Of a stretch of 64,000 nt of DNA, positions 42,241 to 53,100 are shown one piece after another (the stretch's first letter is position 1; each line of letters starts with the position of its first letter). The stretch is from Neoarius graeffei (taxonomy: Eukaryota > Chordata > Actinopteri > Siluriformes > Ariidae), in the NCBI RefSeq assembly GCF_027579695.1, contig NC_083575.1, positions 66,873,154 to 66,937,153 on the forward strand, in the 5' to 3' direction. A program made the position numbers and the translations under genes. The notes under the pieces were generated by a model. That model did not search any database and was not told the DNA's origin. It saw only the letters and a list, made by a program, of their open reading frames with translations.

Positions 42241-42854
42241 TCGGTGCTGTGCAGTGTTGTTTTTGGCAGCCATTTTTTATTTAGTTTTAGTCTTAGTCTT
42301 TTGGACGAAATGCTTATTAGTTTTAGTCACATTTTAGTCAATTCTATCCTTGATAGTTTTGGTCTAGTTTTATTCGAAGAAAACGAAAAGGGTTTTAGTC
42401 CAGTTTTAGTCATTCATTTTAGTCGAAAAAATAATTACTTTAAAACATTAAATTAGGCTAATACAGAGATAGGAAATTGTAATCGAGGTTGACAGGTTGT
42501 GCATAACATACTCTCTACATAAACGTTGTCTAGTGTGCATGCTCTCTACATAAACACTGTCTAGTGTGTATACTCCATTGTTCACAGACTCGTGTTTCTG
42601 CCTCCGTTTAAAGGAACAGTCCACCGTACTTCCATAATGAAATATGCTCTTATCTGAATTAAGACGAGCTGCTCTGTACCTCTCCGAGCTTTGCGCGACC
42701 TCCCAGTCAGTCAGACGCAGTCAGACGCGCTGTCACTCCTGTTAGCAATGTAGCTAGGCTCAGTATGGCCAATGGTATTTTTTGGGGCTGTAGTTAGATG
42801 CGACCAAACTCTTCCACGTTTTTCCTGTTTACATAGGTTTATATGACCAGTGAT
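42241..42854. other. TTTAGTC-rich repeat and unassigned sequence
   Basis: From 42280 to 42430 short TTTTAGTC units recur with spacing. The remainder (42590-42850) has a CAGTCAGACGC direct repeat near 42702-42728 and no gene. Confidence 0.5.
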
Positions 42855-43097
42855 ATGAAACAAGTTCAGTTACACAAATTGAAACATGGCGATTTTCTAT
42901 GCTATGGAAAGTCCGCACTATAATGACAGGCGTACTAACACCTTCTGCGCGCTTCGGCAGCGCATTGATACGGAGCTCAGATATCAATGCGCTGCCGAAG
43001 CGCGCAGAAGGTGTTAGTACGCCTGTCATTATAGTGCGGACTTTCCATAGCATAGAAAATCGCCACGTTTCAATTTGTGTAACTGAACTTGTTTCAT
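42855..43097. repeat. Near-perfect palindrome, 116-bp arms
   Basis: Arms 42855-42970 and 42982-43097 are complementary with one mismatch seen (near 42886/43066), separated by an 11-base spacer (CGGAGCTCAGA). Open frames on both strands here are a by-product of the symmetry. Confidence 0.92.
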
Positions 43098-43409
43098 GAC
43101 GTTTCATGTCAACGTCTTCCGCGTTGTTTTTGCTTCGATATTCGCGCCAAGGTTTAAGCAAACGTAGCGACGTAACTGATGTATACAGTGACGTAATGAC
43201 GTGGCTTCCCTTAGCACCGCGAGCTATGGAAAAGCAAACTGGTTCTCAGCTGGCTCGCAAGTTGAACGAGTTGTGAACCAGCACCAGCACTGGCCCCGAA
43301 CCAACCCTGGAACTGATTTGGTGGAAAAGGGGTAACAGTGTCTAGGGAACATTACAATAGTGGTTTCCCATTTCCTTCTACTGGATTATGATCAAGGTTT
43401 TCTCCTCTC

Positions 43410-43978
43410 AACTACTCACACTCACATTCACACCTATGGACAATTTAGAGCCACCAATTAGCCTAACCTGCATGTCTTTGGACTGTGTAGGAAACCCACG
43501 CAGACATGGGGAAAACATGCAAACTCCACACAAAGGCCCTCATCGACCGCTGCGCTCGAACCCAGAACCTTCTCGCTGTAGTACTAACCACTACACCACT
43601 GTACCGCCCAATGATCATCCATCCATCCATCCATCCATCCATCCATCCATTATCTATAGCCGCTTATCTTGTTCTACAGGGTTGCAGGCAAGCTGGAGCC
43701 TATCCCAGCTGACTATGGGTGAGAGGCAGGGTTCACCCTTGACAAGTCGCCAGGTTATCGCAGGGCTGACACAGAAACAAACAACCATTCACACTCACAT
43801 TCACACCTATGGTCAATTTAGAGCTACCAATTAGCCTAATTTGCAAGTCTTTGGACTGTGGAGGAAACCCACGCAGACACTGGGAGAACATGCAAACTCC
43901 ACACAGAAAGGCCCTCATTGACCACTGGGCTCGAACCCAGAACCTTCTTGCTGTAGTGCTAACCACTACACCACCCAA
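43410..43978 (-). mobile_element. Two SINE type A copies separated by an ATCC microsatellite
   Basis: A 5' half-copy (about 43410-43610) and a nearly full copy (about 43650-43978) are both read on the minus strand. An ATCC run lies at 43617-43650 between them. The tRNA-like heads are at the right of each copy. Both are more diverged than the copies at 48218-49765. Confidence 0.75.
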
Positions 43979-44048
43979 TGATCATCTACAAACTTTTATT
44001 TTCTTCTTTTAGTGCTATTATAATGGCCTCGGTGCATGCATCACTTCC

Positions 44049-44466
44049 TTGTTTTGTGTAAAGATGGTTCGATATTTCTGGTCGGTATGTGGAAGTGCTG
44101 GTGTTATGGCTGAGTCCATGAAGTTCACAAGGTGCCTCTTGGAATTACCGAAGTTTACTGTTAACAATGTGCATCGTATCGTCAGGGCATCAGGCACAAC
44201 GCCACAGAGTAAACTTGAAAAGGGTTTCAAGTTCTACATTTTGTCTTACCTCTGCAATTTTTTTTTTTTTAAAGATATTTTTTTGGGCTTTTTGCACCTT
44301 TATTGGATAGGACAGTGCAGAGACAGGAAATGGGCGGGAGAGAGAGAGACGGGAAGGGATCGGGAAACGACCTCGGGCCGGAATCGAACCCGGGTCGCCC
44401 GCATTCATGGTATGGCGCCTTAACCACCTGAGCCACGACGCCCCCATTACCTCTGCAATTTTGAAG
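44049..44466 (+). pseudogene. ORF2-type transposon exon split by a SINE
   Basis: The frame reads MVRYFWSVCGSAGVMAES and NNVHRIVRASGTTPQSKLEK, then KGFKFYILSYLCNF, and resumes after the SINE with EG before a GTAAG donor. The SGTTPQSKLEKGFKF stretch is familiar from the same fish transposon ORF2 family seen at 4578 and 31035. No ends of the parent element were found. Confidence 0.45.
44262..44446 (-). mobile_element. tRNA-derived SINE, third family, 16-bp duplication
   Basis: TTACCTCTGCAATTTT flanks it at 44246-44261 and 44447-44462. On the minus strand it starts GGGGGCGTCGTGGCTCAGG (A box) with GGGTTCGATTCC (B box), then a GA-rich body and a short tail. Confidence 0.85.
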
Positions 44467-44713
44467 GTAAGTCGCTGATGCTAACGTTAATTCTAGCTAG
44501 CCTGAGATGGCAGCCTAGTGATGTGACTGTTATCTTTTGGTCACGAACCAAACCGTCCTGGTTCAGTTGAACCATGTTACTAGAAATGCCTATTTTGTAA
44601 CGTGTTTGTACAACCCCGATTCCAAAAAAGTTGGGACAAAGTACAAATTGTAAATAAAACTGGAATGCAATAATTTACAAATCTCAAAAACTGATATTGT
44701 ATTCACAATAGAA

Positions 44714-44970
44714 CAGGGGTGTCCAAACTGATCCATAAAGGGCCGTGTGGCTGCAGGTTTTCATTCCACCCATGCAGCAGCACACCTGATTTGGCTTATT
44801 CAATCAACTGACACACCCACCCTTTAATCAAGGGTGGGTGTGGCTGCAAGTATTTGACTGTGTGAAGACAGTTCAGTTGACAGAATGAGCCAAGTCAGGT
44901 GTGCTGCTGCATGGCTGGAATGAAAACCTGCAGCCACACGGCCCTTTATGGATCAGTTTGGACACCCCTG
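44714..44970. mobile_element. hAT-type MITE with 8-bp duplication
   Basis: CAATAGAA occurs at 44706-44713 and 44971-44978. The ends CAGGGGTGTCCAAACTGATC and its complement extend as inverted repeats over about 50 bases. No coding capacity. Confidence 0.92.
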
Positions 44971-45183
44971 CAATAGAACATCGACAACATATCAAATGTC
45001 AAAAGTGAGACATTTTGAAATTTCATGCCAAATATTGGCTCATTTGAAATTTCATGACAGCAACACATCTCAAAAAAGTTGGGACAGGGGCAATAAGAAG
45101 CTGGAAAAGTTAAAGGTACAAAAAAGGAACAGCTGGAGGACCAAATTGCAACTCATTAGGTCAATTGGCAATAGGTCATTAAC

Positions 45184-46260
45184 ATGACTGGGTATAAAAA
45201 GAGCATCTTGGAGTGGCAGCGGCTCTCAGAAGTAAAGATAGGAAGAGGATCACCAATCCCCCTAATTCTGCACCGACAAATAGTGGAGCAATATCAGAAA
45301 GGAGTTCGACAGTGTAAAATTGCAAAGAGTTTGAACATATCATCATCTACAGTGCATAATATCATCAAAAGATTCAGAGAATCTGGAAGAATCTCTGTGA
45401 GTAAGGGTCAAGGCCGGAAAACCATACTGGGTGCCCGTGATCTTCGGGCCCTTAGACGGCACTGCATCACATACAGGCATGCTTCTGTATTGGAAATCAC
45501 AAAATGGGCTCAGGAATATTTCCAGAGAACATTATCTGTGAACACAATTCACCGTGCCATCCACTGTTGCCAGCTAAAACTCTATAGTTCAAAGAGGAAG
45601 CCGTATCTAAACATGATCCAGAAGCGCAGACGTCTTCTCTGGGCCAAGGCTAATTTAAAATGGACTGTGGCAAAGTGGAAAACTGTTCTGTGGTCAGACG
45701 AATCAAAATTTGAAGTTCTTTATGGAAATCAGGGACACCGTGTCATTCGGACTAAAGAGGAGAAGGACGACCCAAGTTGTTATCGGCGCTCAGTTCAGAA
45801 GCCTGCATCTCTGATGGTATGGGGTTGCATTAGTGCGTGTGGCATGGGCAGCTTACATATCTGGAAAGACACCATCAATGCTGAAAGGTATATCCAGGTT
45901 CTAGAGCAACATATGCTCCCATCCAGACGACGTCTCTTTCAGGGAAGACCTTGCATTTTCCAACATGACAATGCCAAACCACATACTGCATCAATTACAG
46001 CATCATGGCTGCGTAGAAGAAGGGTCCGGGTACTGAACTGGCCAGCCTGCAGTCCAGATCTTTCACCCATAGAAAACATTGGGCGCATCATAAAACGGAA
46101 GATACGACAAAAAAGACCCAAGACAGTTGAGCAACTAGAATCCTACATTAGACAAGAATGGGTTAACATTCCTATCCCTAAACTTGAGCAACTTGTCTCC
46201 TCAGTCCCCAGACGTTTACAGACTGTTGTAAAGAGAAAAGGGGATGTCTCACAGTGGTAA
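45184..46260 (+). CDS. Tc1-like transposase, DD34E, full length
   Basis: The 358-codon frame starts at ATG 45184 ([11 protein letters not shown]). Helix-turn-helix segments occupy about residues 35-120 ([20 protein letters not shown]), followed by basic KGQGRK. The catalytic core has LWSDESKF (first Asp), [11 protein letters not shown] (second Asp) and SPDLSPIEN (Glu), with 34 residues between the second Asp and the Glu, as in Tc1 enzymes. The usual Trp after IEN is replaced by Gly (IENIGR). Length is normal for the family (about 340-360). The enzyme would cut and paste its own element at TA sites in the nucleus. All three catalytic residues and the frame are kept, so it may be active; the MITE upstream could affect expression. 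Confidence 0.93.
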   Translation: MTGYKKSILEWQRLSEVKIGRGSPIPLILHRQIVEQYQKGVRQCKIAKSLNISSSTVHNIIKRFRESGRISVSKGQGRKTILGARDLRALRRHCITYRHASVLEITKWAQEYFQRTLSVNTIHRAIHCCQLKLYSSKRKPYLNMIQKRRRLLWAKANLKWTVAKWKTVLWSDESKFEVLYGNQGHRVIRTKEEKDDPSCYRRSVQKPASLMVWGCISACGMGSLHIWKDTINAERYIQVLEQHMLPSRRRLFQGRPCIFQHDNAKPHTASITASWLRRRRVRVLNWPACSPDLSPIENIGRIIKRKIRQKRPKTVEQLESYIRQEWVNIPIPKLEQLVSSVPRRLQTVVKRKGDVSQW

Positions 46261-46642
46261 ACACGGCCTTGTCCCAATTTTTTTTGAGATGTGTTGTTGT
46301 CATGAAATTTAAAAATCACCTAAGTTTTCTCTTTAAATGATACATTTTCTCAGTTTAAACATTTGATGTGCCATCTATGTTCTATTCTGAATAAAATATG
46401 GAATTTTGAAACTTCCACATCATTGCATTCCGTTTTTATTTACAATTTGTACTTTGTCCCAACTTTCTTGGAATCGGGGTGGTATTTCTGATGGAAGTAT
46501 CAGGCAAAAATAAGGCTAACGAGATAACAGTGAGGGCCCACTGCTACAGATGTATAAAGAAAACAGATACGCCACTCCAGCGGAGAGTAGCACTAGTTAA
46601 AATGACATGTTCAAAGTTCTGTTGAACATGTTCAAAAGTTAG

Positions 46643-46960
46643 TGTAGCAAGCGTTCTAGGTGGGTGGAGCACAGAAGCACGGCAGGCCAGTACTGAGTTC
46701 TCAATAACTCTTTTATTGTCAGCTTTTCAGCTTCTACACGTTTACTCATATACTTATACACACACGCCACACACACACACGTGTTCTGGTCGGGAGAGAG
46801 ACCGCACTGCTCTCGCTCTCTTCCTTAAATAGGGCGCGGCTCCTGGGAAGACACACAAACACAGGTTAATTCACATCAGGTGTAGTGATTCTGCCACTTA
46901 CCTTCCCTGACTCCGCCCTCCGGTCACAGACCGACGCTTGACCACGCCCCCACTGCCACA
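46643..46960 (-). repeat. Solo LTR of a gmr1-type gypsy subfamily
   Basis: 318 bp flanked by GTTAG (46638-46642 and 46961-46965), reading TGTGGCAGTGGGGGCGTGG to CTTGCTACA on the minus strand. It is related to, but clearly diverged from, both LTR types at 23212 and 35149. It results from LTR-LTR recombination. Confidence 0.9.
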
Positions 46961-47675
46961 GTTAGTTCAACACAAGTTCTACCCTTTTTACCCTTGCTCT
47001 TACTTTGATAACCATAGGCAAAGATGTTGGTAGCCAAATGCAGCTGAGTGGGAATCATTAGCAGGCTATTTGGTCTATAGCAGACCTGGGCATTTTACGG
47101 CCCGCGGGCCGCATCCGGCCCTTTGGTTCATTCTGATCGGCCCGCGTAAAGTTAATTAGAAATTACAAAATAAACGTATTTTCTAATTTTACCTCATGCA
47201 TGGACTGAATGTGCATTGCTTTTATTTTGAAGTTGTGTTCAACAAAAACGCAATGCGCGCGACATGAACATGACATGAAATCCCACGAAACCTAATCCCG
47301 CGATAACTACTTCCGTAATTTGTCCAGACCAACCACAAACTTGTATGTCATCCTTCAAACGGTCCAGCCAATCACATAGTGTGACGTCACCAGCAGGCGC
47401 CGGAGCCCGAGCCAATCTGTAGATCTGATTCCTACACCGAATGGACTGATGATCATCTGTCAGCTGTGCTTTGCATCTCCGCCTCAGACATTCAACCTGA
47501 CTTTGATGCACTCGTTAAAGGGGAACAGAGGGCAATATATAGAGTAAATATAACAATAAAACACACAATGACGAATCTTATTCAAGACTGACAAAAGTTT
47601 TTTGTTCTAAGGTTGGAAAGTTATAGTGTTTTGAAAGTAGCTCGAGCAAACTATTTCCGCAGTTTGAACAGCCCG

Positions 47676-48047
47676 TCATGATATTAATTTTATCCAATCA
47701 GAATGCACCTTAATTTTCTCTGCGTAACACTTATGACGTATGTATGTGCCCAGTTGTAAATAAACAATATGGCTCATTGAGGTTGGAAATACCTGTTTCT
47801 GCCTCTTGCGACACGCCGTGTCACCTGCACGCAGACGCTCTGCCCCACGCTCAGCATCAGTATCGGTCTCATCCTCGCCGTCGTCCGAGCTTTCTTCTCT
47901 TATTTCGTCATCACCGGAGTCGAGAGTACCTCTCCTAGGTTCAAACTGGTACCCTTCTAAGCCATAGCCTGCTTGCAGTGTGTCTTGCGGGATCTCTTCG
48001 TACGATTCGACAGAGCTGTCGCTTTCACTTGATGCGCCCAACGCCAT
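47676..48047 (-). pseudogene. Acidic N-terminal fragment of a transposon-linked protein
   Basis: The minus-strand frame starts MALGASSESDSSVESYEE, has GLEGYQFEPRRG and a very acidic stretch (SGDDEIREESSDDGEDETDTD). It then a short basic segment and runs into unrelated sequence. Fish genomes hold many proteins with an acidic head and a YQFEP motif followed by a P2X7-C-terminus-like Cys domain; that domain is not present here. The assignment is by resemblance only. Confidence 0.4.
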
Positions 48048-48217
48048 GATTACACGAGTTCCACTAGTGCAGTGGGTAGGGCTGACGTCACGGTCTTTTA
48101 AAAATGGCGACTCTTGTGCGGTTTAGCGTACCGACTATTAATAAAGTATTATATTTACAATTACCAAGATATTTCGTTGTTTTCTAATACATAAATTTGA
48201 TAGAATACTTATGAATA

Positions 48218-48593
48218 TGGGGCGGCACGGTGGTGTAGTGGTTAGCGTTGTCGCCTCACAGCAAGAAGGTTCTGGGTTCGAGCCCCGTGGCCGGCGAGGG
48301 CCTTTCTGTGCGGAGTTTGCATGTTCTCCCCGTGTCCACGTGGGTTTCCTCCGGGTGCTCCGGTTTCCCCCACAGTCCAAAGACATGCAGGTTAGGTTAA
48401 CTGGTGACTCTAAATTGACCGTAGGTGTGAATGTGAGTGTGAATGGTTGTCTGTGTCTATGTGTCAGCCCTGTGATGACCTGGCGACTTGTCCAGGGCGT
48501 ACCCCGCCTTTCGCCCGTAGTCAGCTGGGATAGGCTCCAGCTTGCCTGCGACCCTGTAGAACAGGATAATGCGGCTACAGATAATGAGATGAG
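48218..48593 (+). mobile_element. SINE type A, 11-bp duplication
   Basis: ACTTATGAATA lies at 48207-48217 and 48594-48604. It is full length, with a clear A box, B box and ATGAGATGAG tail. Confidence 0.9.
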
Positions 48594-48729
48594 ACTTATG
48601 AATACGTTACTTTGTCACATCAGCAACCGTATGTGTTATATTGTGGACCCCTTTAAAGACCAACAGAGACTAGATTTCTCTCACTGAACAAATAAAAAAC
48701 ACCAAATGAGGTGATTAGGCTACAAATGT

Positions 48730-49096
48730 CTCATCTCATCTCTAGCCACTTTATCCTTCTACAGGGTCACAGGTAAGCTGGAGCCTATCCCAGCTGACTA
48801 CGGGCGAAAGGCGGGGTACACCCTGGACAAGTCGCCAGGTCATCACAGGGCTGACACATAGACACAGACAACCATTCACACTCACATTCACACCTACGCT
48901 CAATTTAGAGTCACCAGTTAACCTAACCTGCATGTCTTTGGACTGTGGGGGAAACCGGAGCACCCGGAGGAAACCCACGCGGACACAGGGAGAACATGCA
49001 AACTCCGCACAGAAAGGCCCTCGCCGGCCACGGGCTCGAACCTGGACCTTCTTGCTGTGAGGCGACAGCACTAACCACTACACCACCGTGCCGCCC
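48730..49096 (-). mobile_element. SINE type A, 12-bp duplication
   Basis: GGCTACAAATGT lies at 48718-48729 and 49097-49108. Full length in reverse orientation. Confidence 0.9.
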
Positions 49097-49388
49097 GGCT
49101 ACAAATGTGGGCATCATTATTATAATATGATGTATCTTGTTTGATATTTGGAGTAGAAAGACAATATTGTGATGTCTTTATTGTGTTTTGGGGTGAATGT
49201 GACTGAAAAAAAATGGTACAAACGTTCACATTTTGTTAACCATTGTTTTGGGAAATTTGATTGAATAAATGACATTTTTTGTAAGGCAACCTCGTTTTTT
49301 CCATACTCTTACCAGTCTTAGCAGCTTGTAAAAACAGTGATATTTATTGCTTTATATAAAGAAATACAATTAATATTATGCAGAATTT

Positions 49389-49765
49389 GGCTGCACGGTG
49401 GTGTAGTGGTTAGCGCTGTCGCCTCACAGCAAGAAGGTCCTGGGTTCGAGCCCCGGGGCCGGCGAGGGCCTTTCTGTGTGGAGTTTGCATGTTCTCCCCG
49501 TGTCCGCGTGGGTTTCCTCCGGGTGCTCCGGTTTCCCCCACAGTCCAAAGACATGCAGGTTAGGTTAACTGGTGACTCTAAATTGACCGTAGGTGTGAAT
49601 GTGAGTGTGAATGGTTGTCTGTGTCTATGTGTCAGCCCTGTGATGACCTGGCGACTTGTCCAGGGTGTACCCCGCCTTTCGCCCATAGTCAGCTGGGATA
49701 GGCTCCAGCTTGCCTGCGACCCTGTAGAAGGATAAAGCGGCTAGAGATAATGAGATGAGATGAGA
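49389..49765 (+). mobile_element. SINE type A, 13-bp duplication
   Basis: TTATGCAGAATTT lies at 49376-49388 and 49766-49778. It is the best reference copy in this window for reconstructing the interrupted SINEs. Confidence 0.9.
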
Positions 49766-49860
49766 TTATGCAGAATTTAGTTCAGCCTTATGGTCCGGCC
49801 CTCCACAAAATTTTCTGTTTCTCATGTGGCCCTATGGAAAAAATAATTGCCCACCCCTGA

Positions 49861-50113
49861 TAGAGTATCCCAGTCTACCTACAAACGGTAGGTGGCGGTA
49901 GCGAGCATTAAAGTCAGATAAACAGCAGAAGAACAAAGTCACCCGAGTAGAGAGCAGAGTGGTGTGTTTATATGTTGCTTCACCAGTCTGATTATCTGTA
50001 GCTTATTAATCAGTGTGTTTATTTAATGCGGCCAGTTTTAGCACATATTACCAATACACTGGATATATACAATTACATGATTGGATCTTTGATAAGTCGA
50101 TAAGCGACTGGAA
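49861..50113 (+). promoter_or_regulatory. Presumed mtg1 promoter and 5' UTR
   Basis: About 250 bases lie between the hAT-like element and the start codon. No TATA box at a suitable place was recognised, and the transcription start cannot be placed. The short distance means the transposon end may form part of the regulatory region. Confidence 0.35.
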
Positions 50114-53100
50114 ATGAGGATTTCTCCAGCTTTACTCACAGCTGCTCAGTTCAGGACTGTGTTTGATTTCGGAGAGAGACAAATTGCACACTGGTTCCCT
50201 GGACATATGGCTAAAGGTTTGTTTGGAAAGTTCATGTACAAGTTTATCATCATGTGAATTTCCTCTCCAGTTACTATACACATGATCAGGAAATGGCACT
50301 GTATCATAACACAGTACACACTCAGTGATTATTATCTACATCTGTATTGGACACAGTTCTGTGCAAAAGTCTTAGGCACATGTAAAGAAATGCTGTTGAC
50401 CAAAAATGGCTTAAAATAATGAAATAAAATGTTTCAACTTAAAAAAATACTATAAACAGTAATCAGTAAGCCATAATAAAAGAAACAAAGTCAATAGTTG
50501 GTGTGAGCCGACCCTTTGCTTAAAAAAATAGTAGTCTCGGGTACAATGAGTGCAGTTTTATGCGGAAATGAGCTGTAGGTTTTACTGAGCATCTTACAGA
50601 AGCAGCCACAGTTCTTCTGGACACTTTGACTGTCACACTCACTTCTTCATTTTGCACCAAAACTCAGTAGCTTTCATTATGTTTTCTTTTTTTTTAATCT
50701 GAAAAGTGGTGTCTTGTGTAACATGCTGCTCAGATACAAACCTTTTTTTTCTGCATCATTTAATTTTTTCTGCTCAGTAAAGTCTTTCAGGCATTCCTCA
50801 CTTAAAGCAGATACGCAGAACCTTTATTTTTAAATAAATTTCTGAGTGGATGGTATCTCCATCTTTGACTTTTGTATGCTGCGTAAATGGGAATTAAAAA
50901 ATTATATATTTTTGAGAGTTAAAATCGAGCACAAAGTTGGCATTCGAGCTGCCCCGCTGATCCAGCCAGCCCTGAGTGCGTGACGTCACTGCGGTAACCG
51001 GTTTTAAGGCCAAGGCCTTTGACAGCTATGGACCCTTTTCACTTGACGTCACGACAAACGCGGCCGCCATTTTGGACATGTACTACCAGTAGTTTACCAC
51101 AGCCAACATTGAGGAACGGCAGCAAAGAAAGTGTTTTTCAGCAAGACTTCCATCATGCCACTATATTGTTGTGCACCTGGATGTAGTAACCATCAACAAA
51201 CAAGGCAAGGGTTATCATTTTATCGGATCCCGGTAGATGCTGACCGACGGAGAAGATGGATAGCAGCATACCAACGCTTGTGTAGTGACCACTTTGTTGG
51301 AGGTAAGACGAATAAAATTAGCCAGAAAAGGCATTACATTGCTGTTAACATTCCATTCTAGTTTACTGTAATTATGATCTGGCAGCTATTTACACCGGAT
51401 CCAGTGTAAATAGCTGCCGGAGCCAACGTCCGAGGTTCCGGAGCGCGCTAGCTCGCGGCCGGCCGGCCGGCCAGAGCGCACTCCGGCAAGCTCAGACGTT
51501 GGCTCCGGCAGCTATTTACACTGGATCCGGTGTAAATAGCTGCCAGATCATAATTACAGTAAACTAGTAAATACAGTTTTCTGCATCTCGCTCCTTTTTC
51601 TTTTATGTTTGTCGCCTTCCTCGCATTCAAACCGATTCGAGCCGAAGTTCACTACATGTCCAAAATGGCGGTCGCGTTTACGAAGGTCACGTGACTGAAA
51701 AGGGTCTATAGACCAAAGTCATACAAATAAAAATTTATGGTGAAAGTAAGAAATACCGTTACCGACTTGCTCAACTAAGACTGATTTGACTTCATTGATT
51801 GTGGATTGACTCTCATTAAAACAGGGTAGGTGTTATAACTTATGCAGCAGACATGTACATGCATGCATTTTCACTGATAAAATGTAAAAGGCTAATTAAA
51901 TAATCAGATGAACTGAGACAATCTCATCTCATTATCTCTAGCCGCTTTATCCTGTTCTACAGGGTCGCAGGCAAGCTGGAGCCTATCCCAGCTGACTATG
52001 GGCGAAAGGCGGGGTACACCCTGGACAAGTCGCCAGGTCATCACAGGTCTACAGTCACATTCTGAAGCAAATTAAATAATCTTATATCGGTAACTTAAAC
52101 GCATAATACAAGTTACATGCATTAATCTAAATGCAGGTAAACAACGTGTTTTGTATCCAAATGAGGGTCGGAGCTTACCCGTCTGTGTTCTCGCTTCTTG
52201 AAGGCCGATCTTGTGGCTGATTGTTTCAAAACAATCTGACTTTCAGTTGTTCGTTCAGTTCTCCGTTCATTTGCTTAAGGGCGAGATGGCAGCAATATCC
52301 AGCAGAGAAATCATACGGCTGCTCCACTCATTCTCCATTTTCTCCATACTGAGTACTCTGCCATTACTGCTCGGCTCAGGCAATTACTAAAACCCGGGAC
52401 GGGACGTCACCGGTTTTAGCAACAACCGTGGGGAGGTCACTGCCCGAGTGATATGTCACATCCCGTAAATAAAAAATCCCTGGCTTTTACCAACAACCCT
52501 TGGGTCACACTCCAGGAGAACTGGTGCAACTGAATTTTCCTTTTTAATAAATAAAATAAATACGTTCCTTTTCTTATAGTTTTCTGAAATTGTTGGTACT
52601 GCACCCTCTTTCAATACGGGCTTATAGCCAACGCTCCTCAACAGATCAGAGGTCTCATACGAGTCTTCAGTAAAATGTGCAGAGCAGAGGAGAGACCACT
52701 TCATAGGCGCCCAATGTGCCCGTGAACTTCTCATAAAACGCGTCCAAATCTTGGCAGTTTGAACGTTCTTGGGCCATGAATGCAACATAAATCCACCTTC
52801 TGTTGTGTTGCTGGCAGGTGCAGCAACTCATCTACGTGGCATGGCGATAAATTAGCTCAAAATGGAGGATCGGAGTTGCAGTCAACTCTGTGTTTTAGTA
52901 TAGCGGAAATAGCGATGAGACCGATAGACTTCCTGCTGTGATGTTGCGGATGTCAAGGTCATTCACTCAGACCGCTACCTACATGAATCATTTTAATCTT
53001 AAAATTACAATATTAGATTTATTGTTAACACTTAAAACTATTCCTGTGTCATTCTTGATGTCTCAAGGCATTTATAAACAAAAGTGAGGCCATGGCTCTG

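Larger units (their letters stand above)
44611..46482 (+). mobile_element. Tc1-like transposon, family 3, with intact transposase
   Basis: The ends CAACCCCGATTCCAAAAAAG and, on the complement of the right, CCACCCCGATTCCAAGAAAG are flanked by TA (44609-44610 and 46483-46484). The inner TIR parts (TTGGGACAAAGTACAAATTG) also match. A 257-bp hAT MITE sits in the 5' untranslated region. Confidence 0.93.
47081..49859. mobile_element. hAT-like transposon #3, loaded with SINEs
   Basis: The ends CAGACCTGGGCATTTTACGG and, on the complement of the right, CAGGGGTGGGCAATTATTTT are hAT-like, with subterminal GGCCC-rich blocks (GCCGCATCCGGCCC and GGTCCGGCCC). A clean 8-bp duplication was not found. It contains an acidic ORF fragment and three SINEs, and ends about 250 bases before the mtg1 start codon. 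Confidence 0.6.
51030..51707. mobile_element. AT-target THAP element with palindromic core
   Basis: The ends GGACCCTTTTCACTTGACG and, on the complement of the right, AGACCCTTTTCAGTCACGTG are flanked by AT (51028-51029 and 51708-51709). Comparison with copy A (GCTATAGAC uninterrupted) confirms the insertion site. It has one THAP exon and a long nested palindrome. Confidence 0.7.
50800..53030 (-). mobile_element. THAP-domain DNA transposon relic, copy B
   Basis: It is the reverse-oriented counterpart of 1-2132. The 3' end is near 50800 (CTTAAAGCAGATAC context), the two-exon region lies at 52860-52180, and the 5' flank reaches at least 53030. It lacks the insertion of copy A, which fixes the boundaries of that insertion. 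It has been invaded by a palindromic THAP element (51030-51707) and a SINE tail (51922-52047). Confidence 0.6.

Noticed and set aside
42829-43161. Open frames on both strands around the palindrome
   Set aside because: They are a product of palindrome symmetry, with no recognisable protein.
47081-49859. Clean 8-bp duplication for hAT-like element #3
   Set aside because: The flanks GTCTATAG and ATAGAGTA do not match beyond a short shifted ATAG, so the duplication is not claimed.
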